Positions 52,297 to 64,000 of a stretch of 64,000 nt of DNA are shown here, piece after piece; position 1 is the first letter of the stretch, and each line of letters starts with the position of its first letter. Under the pieces are notes generated by a model. That model worked only from the letters and a program-made list of their open reading frames with translations, was not told where the DNA came from and did not search any database. The stretch is from positions 1,778,563 to 1,842,562 of the forward strand of contig CP011806.1 in assembly GCA_001664505.1 (NCBI GenBank), given 5' to 3'. A program made the translations under genes and the position numbers. This DNA comes from Acidobacteria bacterium Mor1. GTDB taxonomy: Bacteria > Acidobacteriota > Polarisedimenticolia > Polarisedimenticolales > Polarisedimenticolaceae.

Positions 52297-53550
52297 TCAC
52301 GATGCCTCCTCCCAGATCTTGCACAGCTCGACGATCACCTCGACGGCGCGATGCATATCCTGGACGGAGACCCATTCGTAGCGAGAGTGGAAGTTGTGCT
52401 CTCCGGCGAAGATGTTGGGGGTCGGCAGCCCCTTGAAGGACAGCGCGGCACCGTCGGTGCCCCCGCGGACGGCGTTCATCCTGAGCGGCAGGCCGACCCG
52501 TTCGATCGCCTGGCGGGCGTGGTCGACCACCTTCGGGTGCCGGTCCAGCACCTCCTTCATATTGCGATAGGACTCGGAGATCTCGATCTCGACCCGGGCC
52601 GGCGGGTGCTCGGCGACCACCTCCCGGGCGATCCGGTCCAATAGCTGTTCCTTTTCGGCCAGGGCCGGGGTGTGGAAATCCCGGATCAGGCAGCGGACGG
52701 TGACCGCCTCGGTTCCCCCTTCGATCACGTAGGGGAAGACGAAACCCTCCTTGCCCTCTGTGGTTTCCGGCGACATGCCGTCCCTGGGCAGCCGCGAGAC
52801 GAAGTCGGCGGCCAGCTTGAGGGCGCTGACCATCCGGCCCTTGGCGTAGCCGGGATGGGCGTTGACCCCGTGGAAGGTCAGGACCATGGAATCCGCCGAG
52901 AAGGTCTCCATCTGGAGCTCGCCGAGAGTCTCCCCGTCCATGGTGTAGGCGCAGAGGGCGCCGAAACGCTCCACGTCGAAATACTTGGTCCCGCGGCCGA
53001 CCTCCTCGTCAGGGGTGAAACCGACCCGGATCGGGCCGTGAGGGATCTCCGGATGGGCCATCAGGTACTCGACGGCCCCCATGATCTCGGCGACGCCCGC
53101 CTTGTTGTCCGCCCCCAACAGGGTCTTTCCCGAGGCGGTGATGATGTCGTTCCCCATCTGCTCGTTGAGGTGCGGGTTGTCGGCGAGGCGGATCACTACC
53201 TCCGGATCGTCGGGCAACACCAGGTCCTTGCCCTGGTAGTCCCGGTGGACGATCGGCTTGACCCCCGCTCCGCTCATTTCCGGAGAGGTATCGACGTGGG
53301 CCAGGAACCCGATGGTCGGAACGCCGGCCTTGCGGGTCGTCGCCGGCACGGTGCCGAAGACGTAGCCGTGGCGATCCATCTCCGCATCTTCGACACCGAG
53401 GTCGCGCAGCTCTTCGACCAGCATGCGCAGGAGATCGAACTGTTTCTCGGTACTCGGGTAGGTGGTCGAGGTTTCGCAGGACTGGGTGTCGACGGTCACG
53501 TATCGGAGGAAACGCTCGACACAGCTCGTCTCGATGCGCGTAACGGACAT
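52297..53550 (-). CDS. pepT: Peptidase T (tripeptidase)
   Basis: 417-aa zinc aminotripeptidase of family M20B; removes N-terminal residues from tripeptides in the cytosol. Motifs: FLAHVDTSPEMSG (metal His and catalytic Asp), TLLGADNKAGVAEIM (bridging Asp), VGFTPDEEVGRG (catalytic Glu), MDGETLGELQMETFSA, YRNMKEVLDRHP and the C-terminal FAGEHNFHSRYEWV (metal His). Length and all motifs match PepT. Start at 53550 has GGAG upstream. Upstream of the GYD-domain gene; fits with the DPPIV and M20 peptidases as peptide use. Confidence 0.95.
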   Translation of the reverse strand: MSVTRIETSCVERFLRYVTVDTQSCETSTTYPSTEKQFDLLRMLVEELRDLGVEDAEMDRHGYVFGTVPATTRKAGVPTIGFLAHVDTSPEMSGAGVKPIVHRDYQGKDLVLPDDPEVVIRLADNPHLNEQMGNDIITASGKTLLGADNKAGVAEIMGAVEYLMAHPEIPHGPIRVGFTPDEEVGRGTKYFDVERFGALCAYTMDGETLGELQMETFSADSMVLTFHGVNAHPGYAKGRMVSALKLAADFVSRLPRDGMSPETTEGKEGFVFPYVIEGGTEAVTVRCLIRDFHTPALAEKEQLLDRIAREVVAEHPPARVEIEISESYRNMKEVLDRHPKVVDHARQAIERVGLPLRMNAVRGGTDGAALSFKGLPTPNIFAGEHNFHSRYEWVSVQDMHRAVEVIVELCKIWEEAS

Positions 53551-53684
53551 GGCTCTACTCCGCGATTCAAGTGGGTTCATGCCCGCATCGTCGTCGCCGT
53601 GGCCCCGATCCGGCGTGATGCGGACTTCATAGATTACCTGAGAATGCCGCGCCCGGGGCGGCCTTCGGTCATGCGGGGATACCC

Positions 53685-53717
53685 TTGCCCGAAGGACGAG
53701 GGGTTTGCTACGATACT
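53685..53717 (+). promoter_or_regulatory. Candidate promoter of the Kdo/CTP operon
   Basis: TTGCCC (53685-53690) and TACGAT (53709-53714) are 18 nt apart, with TTTGC just before the -10 and a second GATACT overlapping it. Transcription would start about 40 nt before kdsB. Confidence 0.55.
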
Positions 53718-53762
53718 GCGTCGCTACGGGATGTTCCCGCCTGCGACGCTGGGAAGTCCCGA

Positions 53763-57076
<3,314 letters not shown>

Positions 57077-57080
<4 letters not shown>

Positions 57081-57580
57081 GCCCCGATTCGCCGGTGAGC
57101 ACACGCCCGCGCTTCCCGGCCCGGGTGCTGCTCGTGGTGCTGGCGCTGGCGGCCCTCGTCGGCTGCAGCGACCCTGCCGAGGACCCTGATCCGGCGGAGT
57201 CCCGGGCCCCCGAGGAGGCGGCGGCGCTGGCGCTGTTCGAGATGGCCGAGCTGCTCGACGCCGACGAGGAGAAACTACGCAACACCGTGCGGGAGGATTT
57301 GATCGAATCCGACCGCACCGCCCTGCTCGACGCCATCGCCCGGCTCCGCGGCGAGTCGCCCCCCCGCATTCAGGGGGTCGAACCGATGATTCCCGACGAC
57401 CGGCAGATGATCACCCTCGAGGCAGACCTCCCCGACGAGGGCCTCGCGGTCTTCCGGGTGCTGGCCGAACGGGACGCCGAGGACCACTGGAAGGTCGTCT
57501 GGTTCTCCGGCCCCGGCATCGAATGGCCCGCTCCCCGGATTCGCGGGGAAGGCCTGAGCAGTTCATCCCAATCCAGGTAG
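57077..57580 (+). CDS. Lipoprotein in the Kdo operon
   Basis: 167-aa lipoprotein: hydrophobic VLLVVLALAALVGC lipobox near residue 30, then an acidic linker (DPAEDPDPAESRAPEEA) and a globular alpha/beta part of about 110 aa (LIESDRTALLDAIARL; MITLEADLPDEGLAVFRVL; DHWKVVWFSGPGIEWP). It resembles small NTF2-like or immunoglobulin-like exported proteins, but no family is certain. Start read as TTG overlapping the kdsA stop (TTGA); a GTG at 57095 is possible. Its place between kdsA and kdsD hints at a role in LPS or outer-membrane assembly. Confidence 0.7.
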
Positions 57581-57625
57581 ACCGGTCGCGGTCGGAACCG
57601 CTCGCAGTAGAATGAGACCGATCAC

Positions 57626-58615
57626 ATGAGACCCACCGCAGGAGTCAGGGAGGCATTCTTGGTTCGCGACACGGCCAAACGGGTCCTGGAAATCGAGTCC
57701 CGCGCCATCGCCGGCGTCGCCCGGCGCCTCAACCGCTCGTTCGACGACGCCGTCGACCGGGTGCTCGAGTGCCGCGGGCGCATCGTCGTCACCGGCATGG
57801 GCAAGTCCGGCATCATCTGCCACAAGATCGCCGCCACGCTCTCGGCGACCGGAACCCCCGCCTACTTCATGCACCCCGCCGAGGCGATCCACGGCGACCT
57901 GGGCATGATCGTCGAGGGGGACCTGCTGCTCGCGGTCTCCAACTCCGGCGAGACCGAGGAGATCGTGCGACTGCTGGAGATCGTACGCCGCCTCGGCGCG
58001 TCGATCATCGCCATGACCGGCGACTCCCGCTCGACCCTGGCCCGCCACGCCGACCTGCACCTGGACGTCAGCGTCGACCAGGAGGCCTGTCCCCTGGACC
58101 TGGTCCCCACGGCCTCGACCACCGCCGCACTGGCTCTGGGCGATGCTCTCGCGGTTGCCTGCTACGAGCAGCGGGGATTCTCCACCGAGGACTTCGCCCG
58201 CTATCACCCCGGAGGCCGGCTCGGACGCCGGGTGCTGCAGGTGCGGGAACTGATGCACGTCGACGACAACCTGCCCAAGGTCCGGCGGGACGCCCCGCTG
58301 TCGGAAACGATCCGGGAGATGTCGACCAAGAAGCTGGGCATGACCTGCGTGGTCGACGGCGAAGGCTCCCTGGTCGGCGTCGTGACCGACGGCGATCTGC
58401 GCCGGCGTGTGCTGACCTGCAACGCGCCGCTGCAAGGGGTCGCCGCCGACGCCATGACCCCCTCCCCCACCACCATCGGCCCCGAGGAGCTGGCCTCCCG
58501 GGCGCTGGGATTGATGGAGGAGAAAAAGATCACCTCGCTGCCGGTGACCAAGGAAGGCCAGAAGCTCGTCGGGGTGATCCAGATCCACGACCTGTGGCGC
58601 ACGGAGCTGTTCTAG
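57626..58615 (+). CDS. kdsD: Arabinose-5-phosphate isomerase
   Basis: 329-aa enzyme that makes arabinose-5-phosphate from ribulose-5-phosphate, the first step of Kdo synthesis. SIS domain (VTGMGKSGIICHKIAATLSATGTPAYFMHPAEAIHGDLGMI) followed by two CBS domains (REL MHVDDNLPKV; MTPSPTTIGPEELASRALGLMEEKKITSLPV), the KpsF/KdsD layout. ATG at 57626 is used; a TTG at 57659 with GGGAGG before it is a good alternative start. A TAGAAT box lies 12 nt before the ATG. The phosphatase gene follows 32 nt later. Confidence 0.95.
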   Translation: MRPTAGVREAFLVRDTAKRVLEIESRAIAGVARRLNRSFDDAVDRVLECRGRIVVTGMGKSGIICHKIAATLSATGTPAYFMHPAEAIHGDLGMIVEGDLLLAVSNSGETEEIVRLLEIVRRLGASIIAMTGDSRSTLARHADLHLDVSVDQEACPLDLVPTASTTAALALGDALAVACYEQRGFSTEDFARYHPGGRLGRRVLQVRELMHVDDNLPKVRRDAPLSETIREMSTKKLGMTCVVDGEGSLVGVVTDGDLRRRVLTCNAPLQGVAADAMTPSPTTIGPEELASRALGLMEEKKITSLPVTKEGQKLVGVIQIHDLWRTELF

Positions 58616-58647
58616 ATGGAGCTGTTTCGGACTTGGAGGTGCCGGGG

Positions 58648-59181
58648 ATGAACGCGCCCGATGCGGTGATCGAGCGGGCCAGGCGCATCCGCTTCGTGCT
58701 CCTGGACAACGACGGCGTGCTGACCGACGGACGGCTCTACCAGTCCGCAGGCGGCATCGACGCCCGAGCGTTTCACACCCATGACGGCCACGGCATTCGC
58801 ATGGGCCAGGCCGCCGGCCTCGAGTTCGGCATCATCTCCGGCCGCGAGTCGGCGATCGTGCGCGAACGGGCCGAGGAGCTGGACTTCAACGAAGTGCACC
58901 TGGGCATCCTGCGCAAGGGAAAGTGCCTGGACGAGATCCTCGAGCGTCGCGGCTTCGACGACTCGGAGCTGTGCTTCGTCGGCGACGACCTGATCGACCT
59001 GCCGGTGCTGCGCCGCGCGGGGCTGTCGGTGGCGCCGCAAAACGCGCGGCCCGAGGTCAAGGAGCAGGTCCACTGGGTCACGCCCAACGCCGGTGGCGAT
59101 GGTGCGGTTCGGGACCTGATCGACCTGCTGCTGCGCTCGTCCGGCAAGTGGGACGAGATCACCGAGCGCTACTTCAGCTGA
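58648..59181 (+). CDS. kdsC: Kdo-8-phosphate phosphatase
   Basis: 177-aa HAD-family phosphatase that releases Kdo. Motif I is LLDNDGVLTDGRLY (Asp-x-Asp). The tetrameric-KdsC features FHTHDGHGIRMGQAAG, IISGRESAIVRERAEEL, K-type lysine in LRKGKCLDEIL and the acidic FVGDDLIDLPVL are present. Length typical. Start ATG follows GGAGG...GGGG, 32 nt after kdsD. Last gene of the Kdo operon; the next gene is on the other strand. Confidence 0.94.
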   Translation: MNAPDAVIERARRIRFVLLDNDGVLTDGRLYQSAGGIDARAFHTHDGHGIRMGQAAGLEFGIISGRESAIVRERAEELDFNEVHLGILRKGKCLDEILERRGFDDSELCFVGDDLIDLPVLRRAGLSVAPQNARPEVKEQVHWVTPNAGGDGAVRDLIDLLLRSSGKWDEITERYFS

Positions 59182-59188
59182 CCGCCGG

Positions 59189-62113
59189 CTAGAGGCGGCT
59201 GGTGTTCATCCCGCGGCCGTTTTCCAGGGCGACACTGGTGTCGACCCGCTCCACCTGGCGGCGCAGGCTCGAGGCCCGGGCTTCGCCGATGTGGTCCCGC
59301 AGGGTGTCGATCTCGATCTCGATCAGACGCCCGTACTGGCGCGCCGGATCCTCGACCCGCTGGTCGATGACCACCTGGCGCAAGGACGCGGCATCCCAGG
59401 AGCCGTCGGCCCGCATCTCGGCGCCCTCGAACGGGTCCGCCTCGAGCCGGGTGGCGCAGGACCGGACGAAGTTGACCGCTCCGGCACCGACCTCGGTGCG
59501 GATGATCCGGTACACGATCTTCTGCCGGGCGTTGAGCCGGGCGATGTGGAAATCCAGATCATCCGGCGGCTCGAAGGCCGGTAGCGCCGGCTCTTCTTCC
59601 AGGGCGGCCTCGACCTCGGCTCGGGGAATCTCCGAGGTGCTGTCCTTCGGGATGTCGCCGGCAGCCTCGACATCCTCCCCGGCCGCCATGTCGGCAGCGG
59701 CGGCCTCGGCGGAGACCTCTGCCGTGTCCTCGGCGTAGGCAGCCTCGGCTTCGGCGACCGGCGCACCGATCAGCTCGTCAAGCGCGGTGTCGTAGTTGTC
59801 CTCGAATTCGCTTCCCGCTTCCTCGGAAGCCGCTTCGCTCTCGGGCTGGACTGCGTCCATCGCCTCGAAGGATTCGCCGGCATCGGCGTCGGCATCCACG
59901 GAGTCTTCGGCGTCATCGGATTCGTCGGAACCGTGCCCCTGCAGGGCGGCCTCGACCGCTTCCCGCGGGATGTAGGTCGTGCTGTCACCCGACGGCACGC
60001 CGGGCAGCGCCTTGAGCCCGTCGATGATCGCCTGCTCGGCAGCGTCGACCTGCTCCGCTTCTTCGGCAGCTTCTTCCGCCTCGACCGCCTGCTCGGCCAC
60101 GGCTTCGACCGTCTCGTCGTCGCCGGTCTCGTCAGCGGCCTCGACCTCCTCGGATTCGACCGAGCCGGCGGCCTCCAGTTCCTCGGCCTGTTCGGCAGCG
60201 GATTCCTCCGCGTCCATCCCGTCGACCTTCCAGGAGTACTCGACTCCTTCGGTCTCGACGCCCTCGGCCTCGAACTCTTCGTCAGCAGGCTCGGAGTCGG
60301 CGCTGTAGTCGCTCTCTTCGCTCGCTTCCGGCGCCTCGGCCTCGGCAGCAACCTCGTGGTCGGCCTGGGGCTCGGCCTGGGGCTCGGCCTGGGGCTCGGC
60401 CTGGGGCTCGGCCTGGGGCTCGGCCTGGGGCTCGGCCTGGAGCTCGGCGTGGGCCTCCTCTTCGGAGACCTCCGAGGCTTCCTCGGAAGCCTCGACCGGC
60501 TCTTCAGCATCTTCAACCGGCTGCGCTTCGACCGCTTCGGCCTCGACGGCCTCGGGCTCGACATCGGCCGCCGGCGCTTCGATCGAATCTTCCGCGGCAC
60601 CATCCTCGGCCGTGCCGGCCTCGACGGCCGGAACCGCGGCCACCGTCGCCGGATCGGCCTGTTCGACCGCGCCCAGGGTGCGCAGGGTCCACAGCACCTG
60701 GCAGACCCGGAAGTCTTCCAGCCGGCTGTGGATGCAGACATCACGCGGGGTCGTGGGCTGGCGCAGAAACGAGACCACCTCCCACTCCTCGGTGCCGACG
60801 CTCATGCGGTCGAGCACCTCGAGGTAGTCCTTGGTCAGGGTCAGCGGACGATCGAGCCCGCCGCAGCCCTCGCGAATGCGCGTCCAGGAGGTGATGCGGC
60901 GCTGCCCCGCCGCGACCAGCGACTCCAGGGACAGGGCGAGGGTGATCTCCTCGACCGTCGGCAGCTCGCCCGATACGAACGTGTAATCGCCGGTCTGCCA
61001 GTGGAAGGTGTCGAACACGATCTCGCTGAGCTGCTCCCGGACCAGATCCTGGAGTTCATCCTCCTCGATCACGCCGAGCTGGCGCAGGATCGCGCCGACA
61101 CGCTTGTTGGAGAGCAGCCGCTTGGCGGTCTCCTCACGGTCTTGCAGCGAGATGACGCCCCGGCGCAACAGATACGCGACCAGGCCGTCTTCGATGTCGT
61201 TGCTGGTTGCGAAGACGCAGTTGCCCTCGCGAATGTGGAAGGTGCGCTCACGGGAACCGCTGCTGACGTAGAGCACGCCGGTTTCCCGGCTGCGGCAGAG
61301 CCGCACCATGATCGGAGCGATGCCCTCGGCATCGAGCAACCCTTCGAGGGAGGCGCCCTTCGCCGTGCTGGCGCTAGCCTCGACCTCGCTGATCACGCCG
61401 AGCACCTTGAGCGCCCAGAGCGTCTGATAGATCTCGAAGTTGGAGAGGAACACCTCGTCGCAGAGTTCCTGGATGCTGCTGTTGTCCTGCAGCCGGGCGA
61501 CGAGCAGCTTCTCGCCCTCGTTCAGCTCCAGGCCCTGCAGCGCGTCTTCCCAGTTCTCGGTGCGGCGGAACACCGTGCGCAGCGGGCCGACGCTGCGGCG
61601 AATGCGGATGAAGGAGCGGATGCGCCGGATCCCCTGCATCAGGATCTCGGGGGTGCGCATGCCCAGGGTGATGACCTCCTGGGTCGGCAGCTCGCTCTCC
61701 TCGAAGCGGTACTCGCCATGCTCCCAGGTGAACAGGCCGAGCACGATCTCCTGGATCTGGGTCAGCACCCCTTCGACCAGTTGCTCCGGCTCCAGGTGGC
61801 CTGCCTCGACCAACAGGGTTCCCAGGCGCTTGCCCGAATCGAGACGGCCCAGCACTTCGTCCAGCTGTTCCAGCCGGACCATGCCGATCCGCAGCAGGAG
61901 CTCACCCAGACGGTCGTCGGGATCGCTCGAACTGGCGAAGACGATCCGGCCGTCCTGGATGTAGATCGACTTCTGCACCGATCCGTGGCTGAGATTCAGC
62001 ACGCCGGTGCGGCGCCGGCGGCAGAGCGCCCACATCAGATCGGGGACGCTGATTCCCTCGAGACGTCCAGAGACCAGCCCCGGAGAGACTTCGGGCTTCG
62101 TGCTGCTATCCAT
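59189..62113 (-). CDS. Large PATAN (DUF4388) protein with acidic repeat region
   Basis: 974-aa cytosolic protein. Two PATAN/DUF4388 modules with helical extensions at about 13-240 and 255-500: GRLEGISVPDLMWALCRRRRTGVLNLS and then LLDAEGIAPIMVRLCRSRETGVLYVSSGS. PATAN domains are linked to signalling and gliding-type regulators. Residues 515-835 are a very acidic, Ala/Glu-rich linker with six exact EPQA repeats and recurring short segments (ESTTYIPREAVEAAL-like, repeated later as ...STSEIPRAEVEAAL). The C-terminal 135 residues form an unrecognised, conserved-looking domain (FHIARLNARQKIVYRIIRTEVGAG). Start chosen at MDSSTKPE. Convergent with kdsC, divergent from the glycosyltransferase. Confidence 0.8.
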   Translation of the reverse strand: MDSSTKPEVSPGLVSGRLEGISVPDLMWALCRRRRTGVLNLSHGSVQKSIYIQDGRIVFASSSDPDDRLGELLLRIGMVRLEQLDEVLGRLDSGKRLGTLLVEAGHLEPEQLVEGVLTQIQEIVLGLFTWEHGEYRFEESELPTQEVITLGMRTPEILMQGIRRIRSFIRIRRSVGPLRTVFRRTENWEDALQGLELNEGEKLLVARLQDNSSIQELCDEVFLSNFEIYQTLWALKVLGVISEVEASASTAKGASLEGLLDAEGIAPIMVRLCRSRETGVLYVSSGSRERTFHIREGNCVFATSNDIEDGLVAYLLRRGVISLQDREETAKRLLSNKRVGAILRQLGVIEEDELQDLVREQLSEIVFDTFHWQTGDYTFVSGELPTVEEITLALSLESLVAAGQRRITSWTRIREGCGGLDRPLTLTKDYLEVLDRMSVGTEEWEVVSFLRQPTTPRDVCIHSRLEDFRVCQVLWTLRTLGAVEQADPATVAAVPAVEAGTAEDGAAEDSIEAPAADVEPEAVEAEAVEAQPVEDAEEPVEASEEASEVSEEEAHAELQAEPQAEPQAEPQAEPQAEPQAEPQADHEVAAEAEAPEASEESDYSADSEPADEEFEAEGVETEGVEYSWKVDGMDAEESAAEQAEELEAAGSVESEEVEAADETGDDETVEAVAEQAVEAEEAAEEAEQVDAAEQAIIDGLKALPGVPSGDSTTYIPREAVEAALQGHGSDESDDAEDSVDADADAGESFEAMDAVQPESEAASEEAGSEFEDNYDTALDELIGAPVAEAEAAYAEDTAEVSAEAAAADMAAGEDVEAAGDIPKDSTSEIPRAEVEAALEEEPALPAFEPPDDLDFHIARLNARQKIVYRIIRTEVGAGAVNFVRSCATRLEADPFEGAEMRADGSWDAASLRQVVIDQRVEDPARQYGRLIEIEIDTLRDHIGEARASSLRRQVERVDTSVALENGRGMNTSRL
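60362..60445 (+). repeat. 12-bp tandem repeat inside the PATAN gene
   Basis: Six exact copies of GGCCTGGGGCTC (60362-60433) and one variant. On the minus strand they encode EPQA repeats in the acidic linker. Unit length is a multiple of three, so copy number can change without breaking the frame. Confidence 0.9.
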
Positions 62114-62253
62114 CTGCTTGAATTCCCTCGCGTTTCCTACCCAGCCGCGGCAAAGGCCCGCGGAGTACCCCGGGCAAAAGTTAGGCCTCGTCCCCCCCTC
62201 GTCAAGCCCGCCCGCCACGGGGCCCGGTCCCCGTTTCCGGCGGAAAGCGGCGC

Positions 62254-62259
62254 TATACT
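62254..62259 (+). promoter_or_regulatory. Candidate -10 box (TATACT), leaderless
   Basis: GCTATACT with exactly 6 nt to the GTG start of the glycosyltransferase at 62266, which lacks a ribosome site. No good -35 at normal spacing. Confidence 0.45.
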
Positions 62260-62265
62260 GCCGCC

Positions 62266-63381
62266 GTGCGCGCCCTTCCCAGAGCGATCGTCCAGGCCGT
62301 GGAGCAACGAGGCCGCGGCCTGACCCTGCTCGGGATCCGGCTGGCGGCGATGGGAGACATCCTTCGGGCCCTGCCGGCGCTCCGGCTGCTGCGCCGGGGC
62401 CTCCCCGAGGCCCGGCTGCTGGTGGCGGTGGACGACCGCTGGGAGCAGGTGCTCTCCGGGCACCCCGATATCGACGGGCTGCTCCTGTTCCCGCGTAAGC
62501 GCCTGGCCTCCCGCTCTCCCCTGGCCCGTCCCGCCGAAATCGCGGCCTGGCGCCGGCGCCTGCGAGCCGAAAAACCGGACCTGACCGTCGATTTCCACGG
62601 GAACCTGCGCAGCGGGCTCAGCGCCTGGCTTTCAGGTGCTCCGGTACGGCTGGGGCACGCCGGGCACCAGCAGAAGGAAGGCAACTCGCTGATGACGACC
62701 CACCGGGTCGATGCGGGCCCCCGGCGGCGCTCCCGGATCGAGCGCAATTTCGATCTCGTCCGCGCCCTGGGTCTCCCCGTGGAGCCCTTCCCCGAGGGAG
62801 CCCTGCCGATCACCGACGAAGCCAGGGCCACCATCGGGCGGCTATCGGCAGAGCTGGGACAGCCCCACGGGGTGATCAGCCCTGGAGCCAGCGCCGCCCA
62901 GGCCTACAAGAAACCTCCGGCGGAGCTGCTGGGGGCGGCCGCCCGGGCGATGGCCGCCCGGGGCCTGGTGCCGCTGGTCGCCTGGGGTCCGGGGGAGGAG
63001 CCGGACGCCGAACAAACCGTCGCCGCCTCGGGAGGGGTCGCCCGATTGGCGCCACCGACCAGTCTCGACGAGCTGCGGGCGCTGATCGCCTCGGCGAGCC
63101 TCTTCGTCGGCGGCGACAGCGGACCGACCCATCTGGCCTGCGCCCTGGGCTGTCCCGTGCTGGGGATCTACGGTCCGACCGATCCGGTGGTCAACCAGCC
63201 ATGGGGAGTGCCCCACGTGGCGCTCCACCCTCCCGGCGCGACCTACACCGGCATCAAGAAATCCGACAGGAACCAGACCTTCGCCGGCCTGGACGGCGAT
63301 GCCGTGGAGGCCGCGGTCACCGAACTGCTACCAGCCCAGGCGGTGCAGGGCCATCAGCCAGCGCCCCACCGTCCGGCCTGA
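62266..63381 (+). CDS. Family 9 glycosyltransferase (heptosyltransferase-like)
   Basis: 371-aa GT9 enzyme of the WaaC/WaaF type that adds heptose to LPS core. Opening LLGIRLAAMGDILRALPALRLLRRGLPEA is the family N-terminus, HPDIDGLLLFPRKR and DLTVDFHGNLRSGLSAWLSGAP follow, then LVGGDSGPTHLACALG and GIYGPTDPVVNQPWG, the donor-binding region. Which heptose step it does cannot be told. GTG start without ribosome site. The last 54 nt overlap the convergent Kdo kinase gene. Fits the Kdo-heptose LPS core locus. Confidence 0.88.
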   Translation: MRALPRAIVQAVEQRGRGLTLLGIRLAAMGDILRALPALRLLRRGLPEARLLVAVDDRWEQVLSGHPDIDGLLLFPRKRLASRSPLARPAEIAAWRRRLRAEKPDLTVDFHGNLRSGLSAWLSGAPVRLGHAGHQQKEGNSLMTTHRVDAGPRRRSRIERNFDLVRALGLPVEPFPEGALPITDEARATIGRLSAELGQPHGVISPGASAAQAYKKPPAELLGAAARAMAARGLVPLVAWGPGEEPDAEQTVAASGGVARLAPPTSLDELRALIASASLFVGGDSGPTHLACALGCPVLGIYGPTDPVVNQPWGVPHVALHPPGATYTGIKKSDRNQTFAGLDGDAVEAAVTELLPAQAVQGHQPAPHRPA

Positions 63382-64000
63382 GGTCATCGCCTCGCCGAGT
63401 GCCGCATCGTCGGCCGCGTAGGCGCCGTAGAGCCGTTCGATGTCCTCGAGGGGCCCACGGTCACCGAACAGCTTGCGGTAGGAGCGCTCCAGACGGAGCA
63501 GCGCCCGGCGCCTTGGGGCGGCGGGCAGAGAACCCGGGTGCAGGCGTCCCTTGTCCAGATCGATGACATAGGCCTCGTAGCCCGCGTCACCCGTCGGCCT
63601 GAGCAGCAGGTTGCCCAAGTTGAGGTCCGGGTGTTCGAATCCGATGTCGTGCATCTGCCGCACCGCGCCCATGGCCGCGTCGAGACCGCCGGCGTCGAGA
63701 TGGTCGCCGCGAAGCCAGGCGGCGAGGTCGATGGCGCCCTCGATCTCCCGGGTCGCCAGCCAACCGCGGTAGAGGCCGTTTTCCGCCGGTTCGATCCGCA
63801 GGGCCACCGCCTCGGGGGTCGACAACCCCCGTTCGATGCAGGCTGCGGGGAGCCGCAGGTTGTCCAGCAGACGATCCAGGGAGGAGTGGCGATCGCGCCA
63901 CAGCTTGCCGGCCAGCCCGCCGCGGCGCAGCGCCTTGAGCCTCAACACGCCGGGCCCGAGAGCGACCGTCGCCGACGCTCCGCGGCCGGAACCGCCGCCG
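63328..64000 (-). CDS. kdkA: Kdo kinase-like LPS kinase (5' end beyond window)
   Basis: At least 223 aa of a WaaP/KdkA-type lipopolysaccharide kinase that phosphorylates the Kdo or heptose of the core. Motifs: LKALRRGGLAGKLWRD, the catalytic HPDLNLGNLLLR (H-x-D-L-N-x-x-N) and the metal-binding VIDLDKGRL. The frame is open to the window edge with ATVALGPGVLRL continuing the fold, so the true start is outside; a GTG at 63948 would cut the conserved N-terminus. Overlaps the end of the convergent glycosyltransferase by 54 nt. Confidence 0.85.
   Translation of the reverse strand, partial: GGGSGRGASATVALGPGVLRLKALRRGGLAGKLWRDRHSSLDRLLDNLRLPAACIERGLSTPEAVALRIEPAENGLYRGWLATREIEGAIDLAAWLRGDHLDAGGLDAAMGAVRQMHDIGFEHPDLNLGNLLLRPTGDAGYEAYVIDLDKGRLHPGSLPAAPRRRALLRLERSYRKLFGDRGPLEDIERLYGAYAADDAALGEAMTSGRTVGRWLMALHRLGW

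Noticed and set aside
60362-60445. Short regular repeats as a possible CRISPR array
   Set aside because: Units are 12 bp with no spacers and lie in frame inside a coding region.
59933-62323. 796-codon frame antisense to the PATAN gene, with long Gly-Leu runs
   Set aside because: The Gly-Leu runs are the reverse of the EPQA repeat; the opposite strand has two PATAN domains.

Overview
The window is about 64 kb of GC-rich bacterial chromosome with roughly 50 protein genes on both strands. I saw no rRNA, tRNA, CRISPR array, insertion sequence or prophage. Kdo, heptose and Kdo-kinase genes show a Gram-negative, LPS-making cell. Two Hanks-type kinases (one fused to a TolB-like propeller), PATAN/DUF4388, DUF6178, a SCO-CRTAC1 fusion, PQQ/BamB-like proteins and many secreted or lipoprotein hydrolases are the mix typical of Acidobacteriota (Thermoanaerobaculia/Holophagae-like). 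That placement is inference from gene content, not a phylogeny.

Layout. 1-6.1 kb: a membrane Ser/Thr kinase, then small secreted proteins and a TonB-C protein. 6.2-17.6 kb: a SLC13 transporter, an M20 amidohydrolase, small Cys-rich secreted proteins, a secreted intradiol-dioxygenase-like protein, a Tat-exported metallo-beta-lactamase-fold enzyme, a beta-helix protein, a DUF455 ferritin-like/ATP-grasp pair and a DTW-domain protein. 17.6-23.9 kb: a lipoprotein dipeptidyl peptidase IV, a small DUF2007-like zinc-ribbon gene interrupted by an in-frame TGA with a SECIS-like hairpin after it, a kinase-propeller receptor and a PGDYG-like protein. 23.9-33.4 kb: a 1943-aa protein with two alpha/beta-hydrolase domains and a CHAT protease, a divergent 756-aa protein of unknown family, and a stand-alone hydrolase. 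33.5-45.8 kb: DUF2200, a beta-lactamase-family hydrolase, a BamB-like/pseudo-esterase fusion, a PadR-ABC-permease-peptidase operon with a tandem palindromic operator, and a MOSC protein. 45.9-53.6 kb: DUF6178, a COX2-like protein divergent from a SCO-CRTAC1 fusion, a GYD-domain protein and PepT. 53.7-64 kb: an LPS precursor operon (kdsB-pyrG-kdsA-lipoprotein-kdsD-kdsC), an acidic PATAN protein, a family 9 glycosyltransferase and a Kdo kinase cut by the window end.

The strongest candidate for something undescribed is the small gene at 20148-20531. It reads as one continuous DUF2007-like plus zinc-ribbon protein only if the TGA at 20310 is decoded, and a 7-bp stem with a GGUCC loop begins 13 nt after that TGA, which is how bacterial selenocysteine insertion elements look. 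The second is the CHAT/double-hydrolase locus at 23.9-33.4 kb, which may be a protease-lipase effector system. Smaller points of interest are the esterase domain that has lost its Ser and His, the COX2-like protein without CuA ligands facing a SCO fusion, and several genes whose -10 box lies 6 nt before the start codon, suggesting leaderless mRNAs.
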